In this document: one piece after another, positions 52,465 to 61,624 of the stretch
Numbering within the stretch: position 1 is the stretch's first letter
Layout: every line of letters starts with the position of its first letter
Assembly (NCBI RefSeq): GCF_900116515.1
Contig: NZ_FPBA01000019.1
Location: forward strand, 41,759-105,758
Length of the DNA: 64,000 nucleotides
Direction of reading: 5' to 3'
Source: Geodermatophilus amargosae
GTDB taxonomy: Bacteria > Actinomycetota > Actinomycetes > Mycobacteriales > Geodermatophilaceae
Notes under the pieces: model-generated
Databases searched by the model: none
Told to the model about the DNA's origin: nothing
The model's input: only the letters and a program-made list of their open reading frames with translations
Made by a program: the position numbers and the translations under genes

Positions 52465-53694
52465 TCAGCGGGACGACGCGCCGCCGTCGGCCGGGGAACC
52501 GGCGAGGACGGCCTCGGCCTCGCGGCCGGGCTCGGCCGGACGACGCCAGCCGGCGAACCAGGTGCTGCGGGCGACCAGGTCGACCGCGGTCCACAGGACG
52601 GTGAACGCGCCGACCACCAGCGCGATCGACCACCACGTCCAGTCCCAGGGCGGCAGCAGGCCCGCGGCGTCCTGCAGCCACCCGGCGGCGTAGACCAGGG
52701 CAGCGGTCGCCGGGGCGGCGCTCCAGCCGGGCAGGCGGTGGGTGACGGCGAGGTCGACGCAGACGGCGCCGACGATCAGGACCAGCGGCAGGACCGACTC
52801 CGGGAACCCGGCGGCGGCCAGCCCCACCCACACGACGGCGCGGTAGGCGAGGTAGGTGCCGGCGACGACCGTCGCGGTCCAGCGGAGGCCGACGACCTTC
52901 CGCGCGACGACGAGGGAGAGCAGGCCGGCGCAGAGGAGCCACGCGGGGTGCACCCAGGAGGGCACCGGGAGCATGAACATCGTCGGCGTCTGCCCCTGGG
53001 AGGCGGCGAAGTCCAGCAGCTGCGGCTCGGCCGTCGTCTGCCCGGCCTCGTAGGCGCGCAGGGACAGGACGCCGTACTCCTGGTGCTGGTTGGGGAAGAC
53101 GACGTTCTCGGCGAAGAACAGCCACAGGCCCAGCGAGACCAGGTCCTTGACCCGGCCGGGCAGGGCGTACAGCCACCAGCCGCGGATCGCGCCGGCCAGC
53201 ATGATCGCCGTCCCGATGTAGAGCAGCGCGTGACTGGGGCTCCAGCTGGTGATGTCGAGCCCGTTGATGCGGTGGTTGAGGATGTCGATCGGGACGGCGA
53301 CGAGGAAGGTGCCGATCCCCCACTGCATCAGCCGCAGCGCGCGGCGGTCGACGCCGTAGCCGCTGTAGCTGTGGAACACCACCAGCGCGATGACGACCGC
53401 GGTGCCCGCCGAGTTGAGCAGGTGCGGGGGCGCCAGGTCGTCGCGCAGCCAGCGGAAGTGCCAGGAGACGTCCCACGACGAGCCCAGCATCTTGAGCAGG
53501 AAGGCCCCGAGCCACGCGGTGTAGATCCAGCGCAGCTCGGTCTGCGGAGTGGGGCGCCCGGGGCGCCCCGGCGTCGTGTAGGCGAGCCAGAGCCAGCGCA
53601 CCAGCGCGACGGGGTGCCGGAGCCCGGCGGCCAGCGAGCCCGGCGCCGGCGGCACCGCTCGGGCGCGCGCGGCAGGGACGGCGGGGTGGGGCAC
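52465..53694 (-). CDS. Uncharacterised polytopic membrane protein
   Basis: 409 residues with roughly nine to ten hydrophobic segments. The first loop has SSWDVSWHFRWLRDDLAPPHLLNSAG, with clustered His, Trp and Asp, and later loops have DILNHRINGLDITSWSPSHAL and FFAENVVFPNQHQEYG. Recurrent buried His residues could bind metal or heme, but I do not recognise the family. It lies upstream of the Pro-Ala-repeat protein with 157 bp between. GTG start with GGGAG upstream. Confidence 0.75.
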   Translation of the reverse strand: MPHPAVPAARARAVPPAPGSLAAGLRHPVALVRWLWLAYTTPGRPGRPTPQTELRWIYTAWLGAFLLKMLGSSWDVSWHFRWLRDDLAPPHLLNSAGTAVVIALVVFHSYSGYGVDRRALRLMQWGIGTFLVAVPIDILNHRINGLDITSWSPSHALLYIGTAIMLAGAIRGWWLYALPGRVKDLVSLGLWLFFAENVVFPNQHQEYGVLSLRAYEAGQTTAEPQLLDFAASQGQTPTMFMLPVPSWVHPAWLLCAGLLSLVVARKVVGLRWTATVVAGTYLAYRAVVWVGLAAAGFPESVLPLVLIVGAVCVDLAVTHRLPGWSAAPATAALVYAAGWLQDAAGLLPPWDWTWWSIALVVGAFTVLWTAVDLVARSTWFAGWRRPAEPGREAEAVLAGSPADGGASSR

Positions 53695-53831
53695 GGGGGA
53701 ACTCCCAGGGCTGCGGGGCGGGATGGCCCGAGACTAACGGCCGCCGCAGCGGAAACCGACCCCCTGAGTGGCGCCGGTGTGGCGGGTGCGGTAGTGAGCG
53801 GACACGCGAGGCGGGTGGGACTGGCGGGACG

Positions 53832-53837
53832 TAGGGT
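53832..53837 (+). promoter_or_regulatory. -10 box of leaderless orn promoter
   Basis: TAGGGT, 8 nt before the GTG at 53846. No Shine-Dalgarno. Confidence 0.5.
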
Positions 53838-53845
53838 CCTCGGAC

Positions 53846-54538
<693 letters not shown>

Positions 54539-54548
54539 CCGGCTCCGG

Positions 54549-54554
54549 TATCCT
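54549..54554 (+). promoter_or_regulatory. -10 box for tRNA-His
   Basis: TATCCT, about 40 nt upstream of the mature tRNA 5' end. A matching TATCGT sits at 63410-63415 before tRNA-Lys. Confidence 0.5.
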
Positions 54555-54594
54555 CGGTCCCGTTCCCGGCGCGGTCGTGCTGCCGGGTGCACGC

Positions 54595-54671
54595 GGTGGG
54601 TGTAGCTCAGCTGGTAGAGCACCAGGTTGTGATCCTGGGTGTCGCGGGTTCGAGCCCCGTCACTCACCCCA
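54595..54671 (+). tRNA. tRNA-His (GTG)
   Basis: Acceptor GTGGGTG/CACTCAC (one G-U), anticodon arm CCAGG-TTGTGAT-CCTGG, T arm GCGGG/CCCGT. The extra G at position -1 (54595) that marks tRNA-His faces discriminator C54668. CCA is encoded at 54669-54671. Confidence 0.97.
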
Positions 54672-54674
54672 CGA

Positions 54675-54712
54675 CGCAAGGCCCCGGTCGGTCCGCCGAC
54701 CGGGGCCTTGCG
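54675..54712 (+). terminator. Terminator after tRNA-His
   Basis: A perfect 17-bp stem (54675-54691 with 54696-54712) and TCCG loop, followed by TCTCT. It begins 4 nt after the tRNA CCA. Confidence 0.85.
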
Positions 54713-54743
54713 TCTCTGCGGACCACCCCAGGGAGACCCAGCC

Positions 54744-56369
54744 ATGACCACCAGCGTCCCGACCCGACCGGACGACGCGGCGCCCACGTCGGCCGACGTG
54801 GTCGCCGAGGCCGCACGGCGGCGCACCTTCGCCGTCATCAGCCACCCCGACGCCGGCAAGTCGACGCTGACCGAGGCGCTGGCCCTGCACGCCCGGGTGA
54901 TCGGCCAGGCCGGCGCGGTGCACGGCAAGGCCGGCCGGCGCGGCACGGTGTCGGACTGGATGGACATGGAGAAGGCCCGCGGGATCTCGATCACCTCGGC
55001 CGCACTGCAGTTCTCCTACCGCGACACCGTGGTCAACCTCCTCGACACCCCCGGGCACGCCGACTTCTCCGAGGACACCTACCGGGTGCTCACGGCCGTC
55101 GACGCCGCGGTCATGCTCATCGACGCCGCCAAGGGCCTCGAGGCCCAGACGATGAAGCTGTTCGCCGTCTGCCGGCACCGCGGCATCCCGGTCGTCACCG
55201 TCGTCAACAAGTGGGACCGCCCCGGCAAGGACGCCCTCGCGCTGATGGACGAGGTCGCCGAGCGGACCGGGCTCACGCCGACGCCGCTGACCTGGCCGGT
55301 GGGCATCGCGGGCGACTTCCGCGGCGTGCTCGACCGGCGCGACGGCAGCTACCGGCGCTACACCCGGACCGCCGGGGGTGCCACGGTCGCCCCCGAGGAG
55401 GTCCTCCCCGCACCCACGGCCGCCGCGCGCGAGCCCGACGCGTGGCCGCAGGCCGTCGAGGAGGTCGACCTGCTGGCCGCGACCGCCGGCGAGCACGACC
55501 AGGACCTGTTCCTGTCCGGCGTCACGACCCCGGTGCTCTTCGCCTCCGCGGTCTCCAACTTCGGGGTCGGCGCGCTGCTCGACGTCCTCGTCGACCTGGC
55601 CCCCGCGCCCGCCGGCCGGCCCGACACGGACGGGGTGCTCCGGCCGGTCGACGCCCCGTTCAGCGCCTTCGTCTTCAAGGTGCAGTCGGGCATGGACGCC
55701 GCCCACCGGGACCGGCTGGCTTACATCCGGATCTGCTCCGGCGTGTTCGAGCGGGGCATGGTGGTCACCCACGGCTCCACCGGGCGCCCCTTCGCGACGA
55801 AGTACGCCCAGCACGTCTTCGGCCGCGAGCGCGAGAGCATCGACGTCGCCTACCCCGGCGACGTCGTCGGGCTGGTCAACGCCTCGGCGCTGCACGTCGG
55901 CGACACGCTCTACGCGCAGGAGCCGGTCACCTTCCCGCCGCTGACCACGTTCGCGCCCGAGCACTTCGCCGTCGTCCGCAGCCTCGAGACGGCCAAGCAC
56001 AAGCAGTTCCGCCGCGGGATCGAGCAGCTGGAGTCCGAGGGCGTCGTGCAGGTGCTGCGGTCGGACCGGCGCGGTGAGCAGGCGCCGGTGTTCGCGGTCG
56101 TGGGCCCGATGCAGTTCGAGGTGGCCACCCACCGCATGGAGCACGAGTTCCACGCCCCGGTGCAGCTCGAGCCGCTCCCCTACACCCTCGCGATGCGCAC
56201 CGACGAGGCATCGGCCCCGCGCATCACCGCGACCTCGGGGACCGAGGTGATGCAGCGCAGCGACGGCGAGCTGCTGGCGCTGTTCACCACCAAGTGGGTC
56301 ATGGGGATCGTGCGCAACGGCAAGCCCGACCTGACCCTCGAGCCCCTGGTCGCCGCCCAGCTGGCCTGA
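54744..56369 (+). CDS. prfC: Peptide chain release factor 3
   Basis: 541 residues. A translational GTPase that removes RF1/RF2 after termination. G1 is FAVISHPDAGKSTLTEA, switch I GRRGTVSDWMDMEKARGISITSAA, G3 NLLDTPGHADFSEDTYR and G4 VVNKWDRPGKD. The long N-terminal PVGIAGDFRGVLDR insertion and the C-terminal TSGTEVMQRSDG-type domain separate RF3 from EF-G. The ATG at 54744 gives the family length; the preceding GGGAG is 7-8 nt away. Confidence 0.95.
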   Translation: MTTSVPTRPDDAAPTSADVVAEAARRRTFAVISHPDAGKSTLTEALALHARVIGQAGAVHGKAGRRGTVSDWMDMEKARGISITSAALQFSYRDTVVNLLDTPGHADFSEDTYRVLTAVDAAVMLIDAAKGLEAQTMKLFAVCRHRGIPVVTVVNKWDRPGKDALALMDEVAERTGLTPTPLTWPVGIAGDFRGVLDRRDGSYRRYTRTAGGATVAPEEVLPAPTAAAREPDAWPQAVEEVDLLAATAGEHDQDLFLSGVTTPVLFASAVSNFGVGALLDVLVDLAPAPAGRPDTDGVLRPVDAPFSAFVFKVQSGMDAAHRDRLAYIRICSGVFERGMVVTHGSTGRPFATKYAQHVFGRERESIDVAYPGDVVGLVNASALHVGDTLYAQEPVTFPPLTTFAPEHFAVVRSLETAKHKQFRRGIEQLESEGVVQVLRSDRRGEQAPVFAVVGPMQFEVATHRMEHEFHAPVQLEPLPYTLAMRTDEASAPRITATSGTEVMQRSDGELLALFTTKWVMGIVRNGKPDLTLEPLVAAQLA

Positions 56370-56455
56370 CGGTCCCGGTGTGACCCGGGTCGCAACACGC
56401 TCTCCGATGTGTTGCGATGCAGGGAGGGGACCGCCGAGCGCAGTGGGGGCCGCAC

Positions 56456-57397
56456 GTGGACCGGAGTCAGGGCACCGTCGCGGTCATCGGGGCCGGGACC
56501 ATCGGGCTGTCGTGGGCGGCGCTGTTCGCCGCGCACGGCCACACCGTCCGCGTGCAGGACCCGCGGCCGGGCATCGGCCCCGAGGTCGAGTCGGCGGTGC
56601 GCCACCTCACCCGGCTGCAACCGGCGACGGGCGAGGCCGCGGACCTGCTGTCCCGCATCGAGGTCGTCGACGACGTCGAGACCGCCGTCGCCGGCGCCGA
56701 CGTCGTCCAGGAGAACGCGCCCGAGCGGCTGCCGCTCAAGCAGGAGCTGTTCGCCCGGATCGAGGCAGCCGTCGGCGAGCGCACGCTGATCGCGTCGTCG
56801 ACGTCGGCGCTGATGCCCAGCGACCTCGCGCGGGAGATGCGCACGCCCGAGCGGCTCGTGGTCGGCCACCCGTTCAACCCGCCGGAGGTGCTGCCGCTGG
56901 TCGAGGTGGTGCCCGGCGAGCGCACCGCGCCCTGGGCGGTCGAGGCGGCGGTCGCCTTCTACCGCTCGGTGGGCAAGAAGCCGGTCGTGCTGCACCGGGA
57001 GATCAACGGGTTCGTGGCCAACCGGCTGCAGTCGACGCTGTTCCGCGAGTGCGTGTGGCTGGTGACCCAGGGCGTCGTCAGCGCCGCGGAGCTCGACGAG
57101 ATCGTCACCGAGTCGATCGGACCCCGCTGGGCGACGGCCGGCCCGTTCGAGAGCTTCCACCTCGGCGGCGGCCCCGGCGGCATGCGGCACTTCCTCGAGC
57201 ACCTCGGCCCCGGCATGGCACGGCGCTGGAAGGTCGTCGAGCAGCCCGAGCTCGACGAGGCGACCGTCGAGCTGGTCAGCAGCCAGGTGGAGGAGCGCTT
57301 CGCCGGTCGCACCTACGAGCAGCTGACCGAGGACCGCGACCGGGCGCAGCTGGCGGTCATCCGTGCCCGCGACGAGGCGCGGGGCGGGAACGGCTGA
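56456..57397 (+). CDS. 3-Hydroxyacyl-CoA dehydrogenase
   Basis: 313 residues. A soluble single-function HCDH with Rossmann motif VAVIGAGTIGLSWAALFAAHGH, ADVVQENAPERLPLKQELF, STSALMPSDLA and the catalytic VVGHPFNPPEVLPLVE. The C-terminal dimer domain starts INGFVANRLQ. It oxidises a 3-hydroxyacyl-CoA to the 3-oxoacyl-CoA with NAD. GTG at 56456 is preferred; an ATG at 56417 has no Shine-Dalgarno. It overlaps the decarboxylase start (TGATG), so its product probably feeds that enzyme after loss of CoA. Confidence 0.88.
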   Translation: MDRSQGTVAVIGAGTIGLSWAALFAAHGHTVRVQDPRPGIGPEVESAVRHLTRLQPATGEAADLLSRIEVVDDVETAVAGADVVQENAPERLPLKQELFARIEAAVGERTLIASSTSALMPSDLAREMRTPERLVVGHPFNPPEVLPLVEVVPGERTAPWAVEAAVAFYRSVGKKPVVLHREINGFVANRLQSTLFRECVWLVTQGVVSAAELDEIVTESIGPRWATAGPFESFHLGGGPGGMRHFLEHLGPGMARRWKVVEQPELDEATVELVSSQVEERFAGRTYEQLTEDRDRAQLAVIRARDEARGGNG

Positions 57398-58134
57398 TGG
57401 ACCTCGAGGAGGTCCGCCGGCAGACGACGACCCCGCTGGGGGCGCCGGCCTACCCCGCCGCCCGGTACCGCTTCACCGGCCGGGAGTACCTCAACATCCT
57501 GTACCGGACCGACGCCGAGGCGATGCGGCGCGTCGTCCCCGAGCCCCTGACCGTGGGCGACCCGCTGGTCAAGTTCGAGGTCATGCGGATGCCCGACGTC
57601 ACGGGGCTGGGGTCGTTCACCGAGTCCGGCCAGGTGCTTCAGGTCCAGTACGAGGGCGAGAGCGCCGACTACCTGCACGCCATGTACGTCGACAGCCTGG
57701 CCTCGATCACCAGCGGCCGGGAGATCAGCGCCTACCCGAAGAAGTCGGGGACGCCGAGCCTCTACGTCGACTCCGACACCCTCGTGGGCACCCTGGACTA
57801 CGGGACGCTGCGCGTGGCCACCGCGACCATGGGCTACAAGCACGCGCCGATGAGCGACGAGGACGCGATCGCCGAGATCGGCCGGCCCACCTTCGGGCTG
57901 AAGATGCTGCCCGGCTACGACCGGCGCCCGCGGATCCTCGAGCTCGTCCGCAGCCAGATCACCGACATCACCATCCGCGGCGCCTGGAGGGGGCCGGCCC
58001 GGCTGCAGCTGTTCGAGCACGTGCTCGCCCCGCTCGCCGACCTGCCCGTGCGGGAGATCGTCTCGGCCAGCCACATCCTCACCGACCTGACGCTGGGCCG
58101 GGCGAGCCTCGTCTTCGACTACCTGCAGGACTGA
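57397..58134 (+). CDS. Acetoacetate decarboxylase
   Basis: 245 residues, the usual family size. Numbered from the ATG, the key residues fall at the classical positions: Schiff-base Lys115 with its partner Lys116 in SAYPKKSGTP, Arg29 in RFTGRE and Glu76 in LGSFTESG. This is strong evidence for true decarboxylation of a 3-oxoacid (acetoacetate to acetone plus CO2 or a homologue), rather than one of the ADC-fold relatives with other chemistry. It sits between a 3-hydroxyacyl-CoA dehydrogenase and a CoA-transferase, which would supply the free 3-oxoacid. Confidence 0.92.
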   Translation: MDLEEVRRQTTTPLGAPAYPAARYRFTGREYLNILYRTDAEAMRRVVPEPLTVGDPLVKFEVMRMPDVTGLGSFTESGQVLQVQYEGESADYLHAMYVDSLASITSGREISAYPKKSGTPSLYVDSDTLVGTLDYGTLRVATATMGYKHAPMSDEDAIAEIGRPTFGLKMLPGYDRRPRILELVRSQITDITIRGAWRGPARLQLFEHVLAPLADLPVREIVSASHILTDLTLGRASLVFDYLQD

Positions 58135-58186
58135 CCGGACGCCGGCCGTCGGCGCCCCGGGACGGAGCGGAAGGGGAGGAACGGCG

Positions 58187-59410
58187 ATGGTGGCACCGCT
58201 CGAGGGCGTGCGCGTGGTCGAGGTGGCCAACTGGATGGCCGCGCCCGGGGCCGCCGCGCTGATGGCCGACATGGGAGCCGACGTCGTCAAGGTCGAGCCC
58301 CTCGGGGGGGACGCCATGCGCGGGGCGACCCGGCAGCCGGAGGTCCCGGAGGGCCAGGAGCCGATCGACGCCGCCTTCCAGATGGACAACCGCGGCAAGC
58401 GCAGCATCGCCGTCGCGCTCAACGAGGCGCAGGGCGCCGACCTGGTGCGGCGGATGGCCGCGCGCGCCGACGTCTTCCTCTGCAACCTGCTGCCTGGCCG
58501 GCAGGCCCGCTTCGGGTTGGACGCGCCGGCCCTGCACGCCCTCAACCCGCGGCTGGTGCACGCCACCCTCACCGGCTACGGCCCCGGCGGACCCGACGCC
58601 GCCCGCCCCGGCTACGACCTCACCGCCTTCTTCGGGCGCGGGGCCGTCCTCGACGCGATGAGCGAGCCGGCCAACCCCGCACCGCCGCGCCTGCGCCCCG
58701 CGCAGGGCGACCACACCGCGGCGCTGGCCCTGTTCAGCGGCGTCCTCGCCGCCCTGCGCGTGGTCGAGGCCACCGGCGAGGGGCAGGTCGTGGACGTCAG
58801 CCTGCTCGGCGCCGCCGCGTGGACCATGTCCAGCGACCTGTCGGCCACGCTCATCGACGGGGTCAGGCCCACACCCCAGGGCCGCGTGGCCCGGCCGCAC
58901 GCCCTGCACGGCGGGTTCCGGTGCGCCGACGGCCGCTGGATCCTGCTGTTCATGCCCGAGCCCCGCTGGTGGGCGCCGTTCTGCGAGGCCGTGGGCCACC
59001 CCGAGTGGGTCGACGACGAGCGGTTCGCCGGCTGGGCCGACCGGGCGCGGAACATGCCGGAGCTCACCCGGCTGATGGACGAGGCCTTCGCCACCCGCCC
59101 GCTCGAGGAGTGGTGCGCGATCTTCGACGAGCGGGGCTTCATCTGGGGCCCGGCCTCGACCGTCTCGGAGTTCGCCGCCGACGAGCAGGCCGCCGCCGAC
59201 GGGCTGTTCCCCGAGATCGGCGACGCCTCCGGGCGGCGCTTCCGCACCGTCCGCGCCCCGCTGCGCCTGCAGGGCGGCGACGTCGGCCCGCGCGGGCCGG
59301 CGCCGGCGATCGGCGAGCACACCGAGGCGGTCCTCACCGAGCTCGGCGTCGGCGGGGACGAGCTCGCGGCCCTGGCCCGGGACGGCGTCGTCGGCCTGCC
59401 CGCCGGGTGA
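58187..59410 (+). CDS. CaiB/BaiF (class III) CoA-transferase
   Basis: 407 residues. N-terminal LEGVRVVEVANWMAAPGAAALMADMGADVVKVE, FQMDNRGKRSIAVALNEAQG, and the catalytic Asp144 in PDAARPGYDLTAFFGRG identify the formyl-CoA-transferase family. The C-terminal interlocked-ring segment includes WCAIFDERGFIWGPASTVSEF. It moves CoA between carboxylic acids. In this operon it could release the 3-oxoacid from its CoA ester for the decarboxylase. ATG start with GGAGG about 8 nt upstream, 52 nt after the decarboxylase. Confidence 0.92.
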   Translation: MVAPLEGVRVVEVANWMAAPGAAALMADMGADVVKVEPLGGDAMRGATRQPEVPEGQEPIDAAFQMDNRGKRSIAVALNEAQGADLVRRMAARADVFLCNLLPGRQARFGLDAPALHALNPRLVHATLTGYGPGGPDAARPGYDLTAFFGRGAVLDAMSEPANPAPPRLRPAQGDHTAALALFSGVLAALRVVEATGEGQVVDVSLLGAAAWTMSSDLSATLIDGVRPTPQGRVARPHALHGGFRCADGRWILLFMPEPRWWAPFCEAVGHPEWVDDERFAGWADRARNMPELTRLMDEAFATRPLEEWCAIFDERGFIWGPASTVSEFAADEQAAADGLFPEIGDASGRRFRTVRAPLRLQGGDVGPRGPAPAIGEHTEAVLTELGVGGDELAALARDGVVGLPAG

Positions 59411-59502
59411 GAGCGACGGCCGGACGCGCCCGCCCGGGGGCGACACGCCGAGGGTGACCGGCGGCGGGCGTGGGCGCGACGGCGCACGGGCACCCAGGTG
59501 CC

Positions 59503-59730
59503 ATGGGGGACTGGCGTGAGCTGCTGCAGGACCTGCCCTTGGAGAGCCGGCTCAAGGCCCTGCTGGTCTACGAGCTGGCCTCGGACCGGGTGCCCGGGCA
59601 GCCGCTGGAGGTGACGACGGCGGCGGTGCGGGCCGTGGCGAGGGCGGAGGGCCTGGACACCGGGCAGCCGTGGATCGAGGCGGCCGCCGCACGGATCAGC
59701 GCCGAGCCGGTCGGGAGACCGCGCGCCTGA
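59503..59730 (+). CDS. Small hypothetical protein
   Basis: 75 residues: GDWRELLQDLPLESRLKALLVYELAS and then an Ala-rich helix. The ATG at 59503 has AGGTG 2-6 nt upstream; a GTG at 59470 would add 11 residues. The composition is acidic to neutral and helical with no motif I recognise. It lies 92 nt after the CoA-transferase. Confidence 0.5.
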   Translation: MGDWRELLQDLPLESRLKALLVYELASDRVPGQPLEVTTAAVRAVARAEGLDTGQPWIEAAAARISAEPVGRPRA

Positions 59731-59834
59731 TCCGCCTGGGGTCGGTGGGGCGGCCGGGACGCGTGCGCTGCTGCGGTGCGGACACGCACCGGCAGGTGCT
59801 GGCCCGGCGCCGCACCGCCTCGGACCCTGGCGGC

Positions 59835-60080
59835 ATGACCACTGCCTACTCCTACGGGACCGCCCACGCGGTCGTCATGGTCGGCTCGGTCGGCAGCCCC
59901 GACGGCCTGCAGCCCCGGCAGATCGGTCCGGCGCACGCGACGATCGGCCGGGTCACCGGACGCAGCCGCAAGTCGCTGTGCGGCTCCTACGTGGCGGTGG
60001 ACGAGCAGACGGTGTGGCCTCCGGAGGACTACGAGGACCACCAGCTCTGCCCGGAGTGCGCCGAGCTCGCCCGCCTCTGA
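59835..60080 (+). CDS. Small Cys-containing hypothetical protein
   Basis: 81 residues. A C-terminal Cys set (SLCGSYVAVDE ... HQLCPECAELARL) spaced C-x22-CxxC could bind zinc, in the style of small DUF3039-like actinobacterial proteins. The N-terminus GTAHAVVMVGSVGSPDG has no motif. The ribosome-binding site is weak. Function unknown. Confidence 0.55.
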   Translation: MTTAYSYGTAHAVVMVGSVGSPDGLQPRQIGPAHATIGRVTGRSRKSLCGSYVAVDEQTVWPPEDYEDHQLCPECAELARL

Positions 60081-60111
60081 GCGCATCCCGGCCGCCGACG
60101 ACGGGGTCCCG

Positions 60112-60163
60112 GCCCCCGGCGACGGGTCTCAGCCCCCGGCGACGGGTCTCAGCCCCCGGCGAC
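60112..60163. repeat. 20-bp tandem repeat at the 3' end of the MoaD-like gene
   Basis: GCCCCCGGCGACGGGTCTCA is present twice in full (60112-60131, 60132-60151) and partly a third time (60152-60163). The gene's stop codon and its last two Gly codons lie within the repeat. Confidence 0.9.
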
Positions 60164-60430
60164 CGAGGGCAGCACCTGCACCACCGCACCGGCCGGCACC
60201 GGCGTCGCCAGGCCCGCGGTGAAGCGCACGTCGTCGCCGTCGACGTAGACGTTGACGAACCGGCGCACCTGCCCCGCCTCGTCGCGGATCCGCCGCTCCA
60301 GCACCGGGTGGGTGGACGCGAGCGCGTCGAGCAGCCCGGCCAGCGTGCCGTCGGCGGGGTCCACCTCCAGCCGCCGGGAGCCGCCGGCCAGGTCGGCCAG
60401 GACGCCGGGCAGCAGCACCTCGACGCTCAT
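60149..60430 (-). CDS. MoaD/ThiS-like small sulfur-carrier protein
   Basis: 93 residues with a ubiquitin-like beta-grasp fold: EVLLPGVLADLAGGSRRLEV, FVNVYVDGDDVRF and a C-terminal VLPSVAGG. The exposed Gly-Gly tail is what E1-like enzymes adenylate and thiocarboxylate. No moeB or moaE is nearby. It is 10 nt downstream of the BNR-repeat gene on the same strand, so the two are almost certainly cotranscribed. Its terminal GG is encoded next to a tandem repeat. Confidence 0.88.
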   Translation of the reverse strand: MSVEVLLPGVLADLAGGSRRLEVDPADGTLAGLLDALASTHPVLERRIRDEAGQVRRFVNVYVDGDDVRFTAGLATPVPAGAVVQVLPSVAGG

Positions 60431-60440
60431 GACCGGACGC

Positions 60441-61538
60441 TCACGACAGCACCGCCGCCCGGACGCACAGCACGTCGGGCAGGTGGTCGGCGACCAGCGT
60501 GAACGTGTCGCCCTCGTCGCGGCTGGCGTAGACGCACCCGTCCCTCGTGCCCACGGCGACGCCGGTCGGGTCGCCCTCGTCGACGCAGACGGCGTCGCGC
60601 AGGACCGCCGTCCAGGAGCCGTCGGGCAGTCCCTCGCCGAGCTCGGTCCAGGTGGCGCCGGCGTCGCGGGTGCGGTGCACGCGCAGCCGCCCGCCCGGGG
60701 GCACCCGCTCGACGTCGGCGACCAGCGGCACCACCCAGGCGGTGCCCGGGGTGCGCGGCGACGCCGCGACCGGGAAGCCGAAGTCGACCGGCAGCCCGCC
60801 GGCGATCGAGGTCCACGACCCGCCACCGTCGTCGGTGCGGAAGACGCCGAAGTGGTTCTGCGCGTACAGGCGGTCGGGGTCGCCCGCGTCGGCGGCGACC
60901 TTGTGCACGCACTGGCCGTACTCGGGCGCCGGCCCGGGCAGGAACGGCGTGGTGATGCCCGAGTTGCGGGGCTCCCACCCCTCGCTGCCGTCGTCGCTGA
61001 CGTAGACGCCGCCGGTGCTCATGGCCACCAGCACCCGGTCGTTTGTGGGGTGCGGGATCACGGTGTGCACCGCGCCGCCACCGGCACCGGGCTCCCAGCT
61101 CGGCCGGTGCGGGTGGTCCCACAGGCCGCGGACGAGGGCGAAGCTGCACCCGCCGTCCTCGCTGCGCCACAGCGAGTGCGGCTCGCACCCGGCCCAGACG
61201 ACGCCGGGACGGTCGGCGGTGTCCGGCCGGATCTGCCAGACGCGGGCCAGCGCGGCACCGGTGTCGGCCGGGAAGCGGATCGCGCCCTCGTCGGTCTCGT
61301 CCCACGTGCGGCCGAGGTCGTCGGACCAGGTGACCGTCGGGCCCCAGTGGCCGTACTGCACCCCGACGAGGACCCGCGGCACCCTGCCGCCGGTGGAACC
61401 GCCGCGGGTGTCGATGCCGACCGCCGCCACCTCCTGCGACAGCAGGTGCGGCCCGTCGAGGGTCCAGGTGCGGCGGTCGTCGTCGCTGCGGGCCAGCCAC
61501 AGCCCCTTGCGCGTGCCGATGGCGAGCAGGTCGGCCAC
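60441..61538 (-). CDS. BNR/sialidase-like beta-propeller protein
   Basis: 365 residues. Repeated Asp-box-like motifs (SDDLGRTWDETDEG, SEDGGCSFALV, SDDGSEGWEPRNSG, TDDGGGSWTSIAGG, TRDAGATWTELGEG, SRDEGDTFTLV) predict a six- to seven-bladed propeller as in sialidases and VPS10 domains. There is no signal peptide and no sialidase catalytic set, so it is probably a cytosolic binding scaffold despite frequent 'exo-alpha-sialidase' labels. GTG start with GGAGGG 4-8 nt upstream. It is paired with the MoaD-like gene. Confidence 0.85.
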   Translation of the reverse strand: MADLLAIGTRKGLWLARSDDDRRTWTLDGPHLLSQEVAAVGIDTRGGSTGGRVPRVLVGVQYGHWGPTVTWSDDLGRTWDETDEGAIRFPADTGAALARVWQIRPDTADRPGVVWAGCEPHSLWRSEDGGCSFALVRGLWDHPHRPSWEPGAGGGAVHTVIPHPTNDRVLVAMSTGGVYVSDDGSEGWEPRNSGITTPFLPGPAPEYGQCVHKVAADAGDPDRLYAQNHFGVFRTDDGGGSWTSIAGGLPVDFGFPVAASPRTPGTAWVVPLVADVERVPPGGRLRVHRTRDAGATWTELGEGLPDGSWTAVLRDAVCVDEGDPTGVAVGTRDGCVYASRDEGDTFTLVADHLPDVLCVRAAVLS

Positions 61539-61624
61539 GGGTCCCTCCGAGGTGTCGGCGGGGTCCCGCGGACCCCTCCCGACACCTCTGACCGCGGCCG
61601 CCGCCCGAACTGAGCGGTGTCCGC

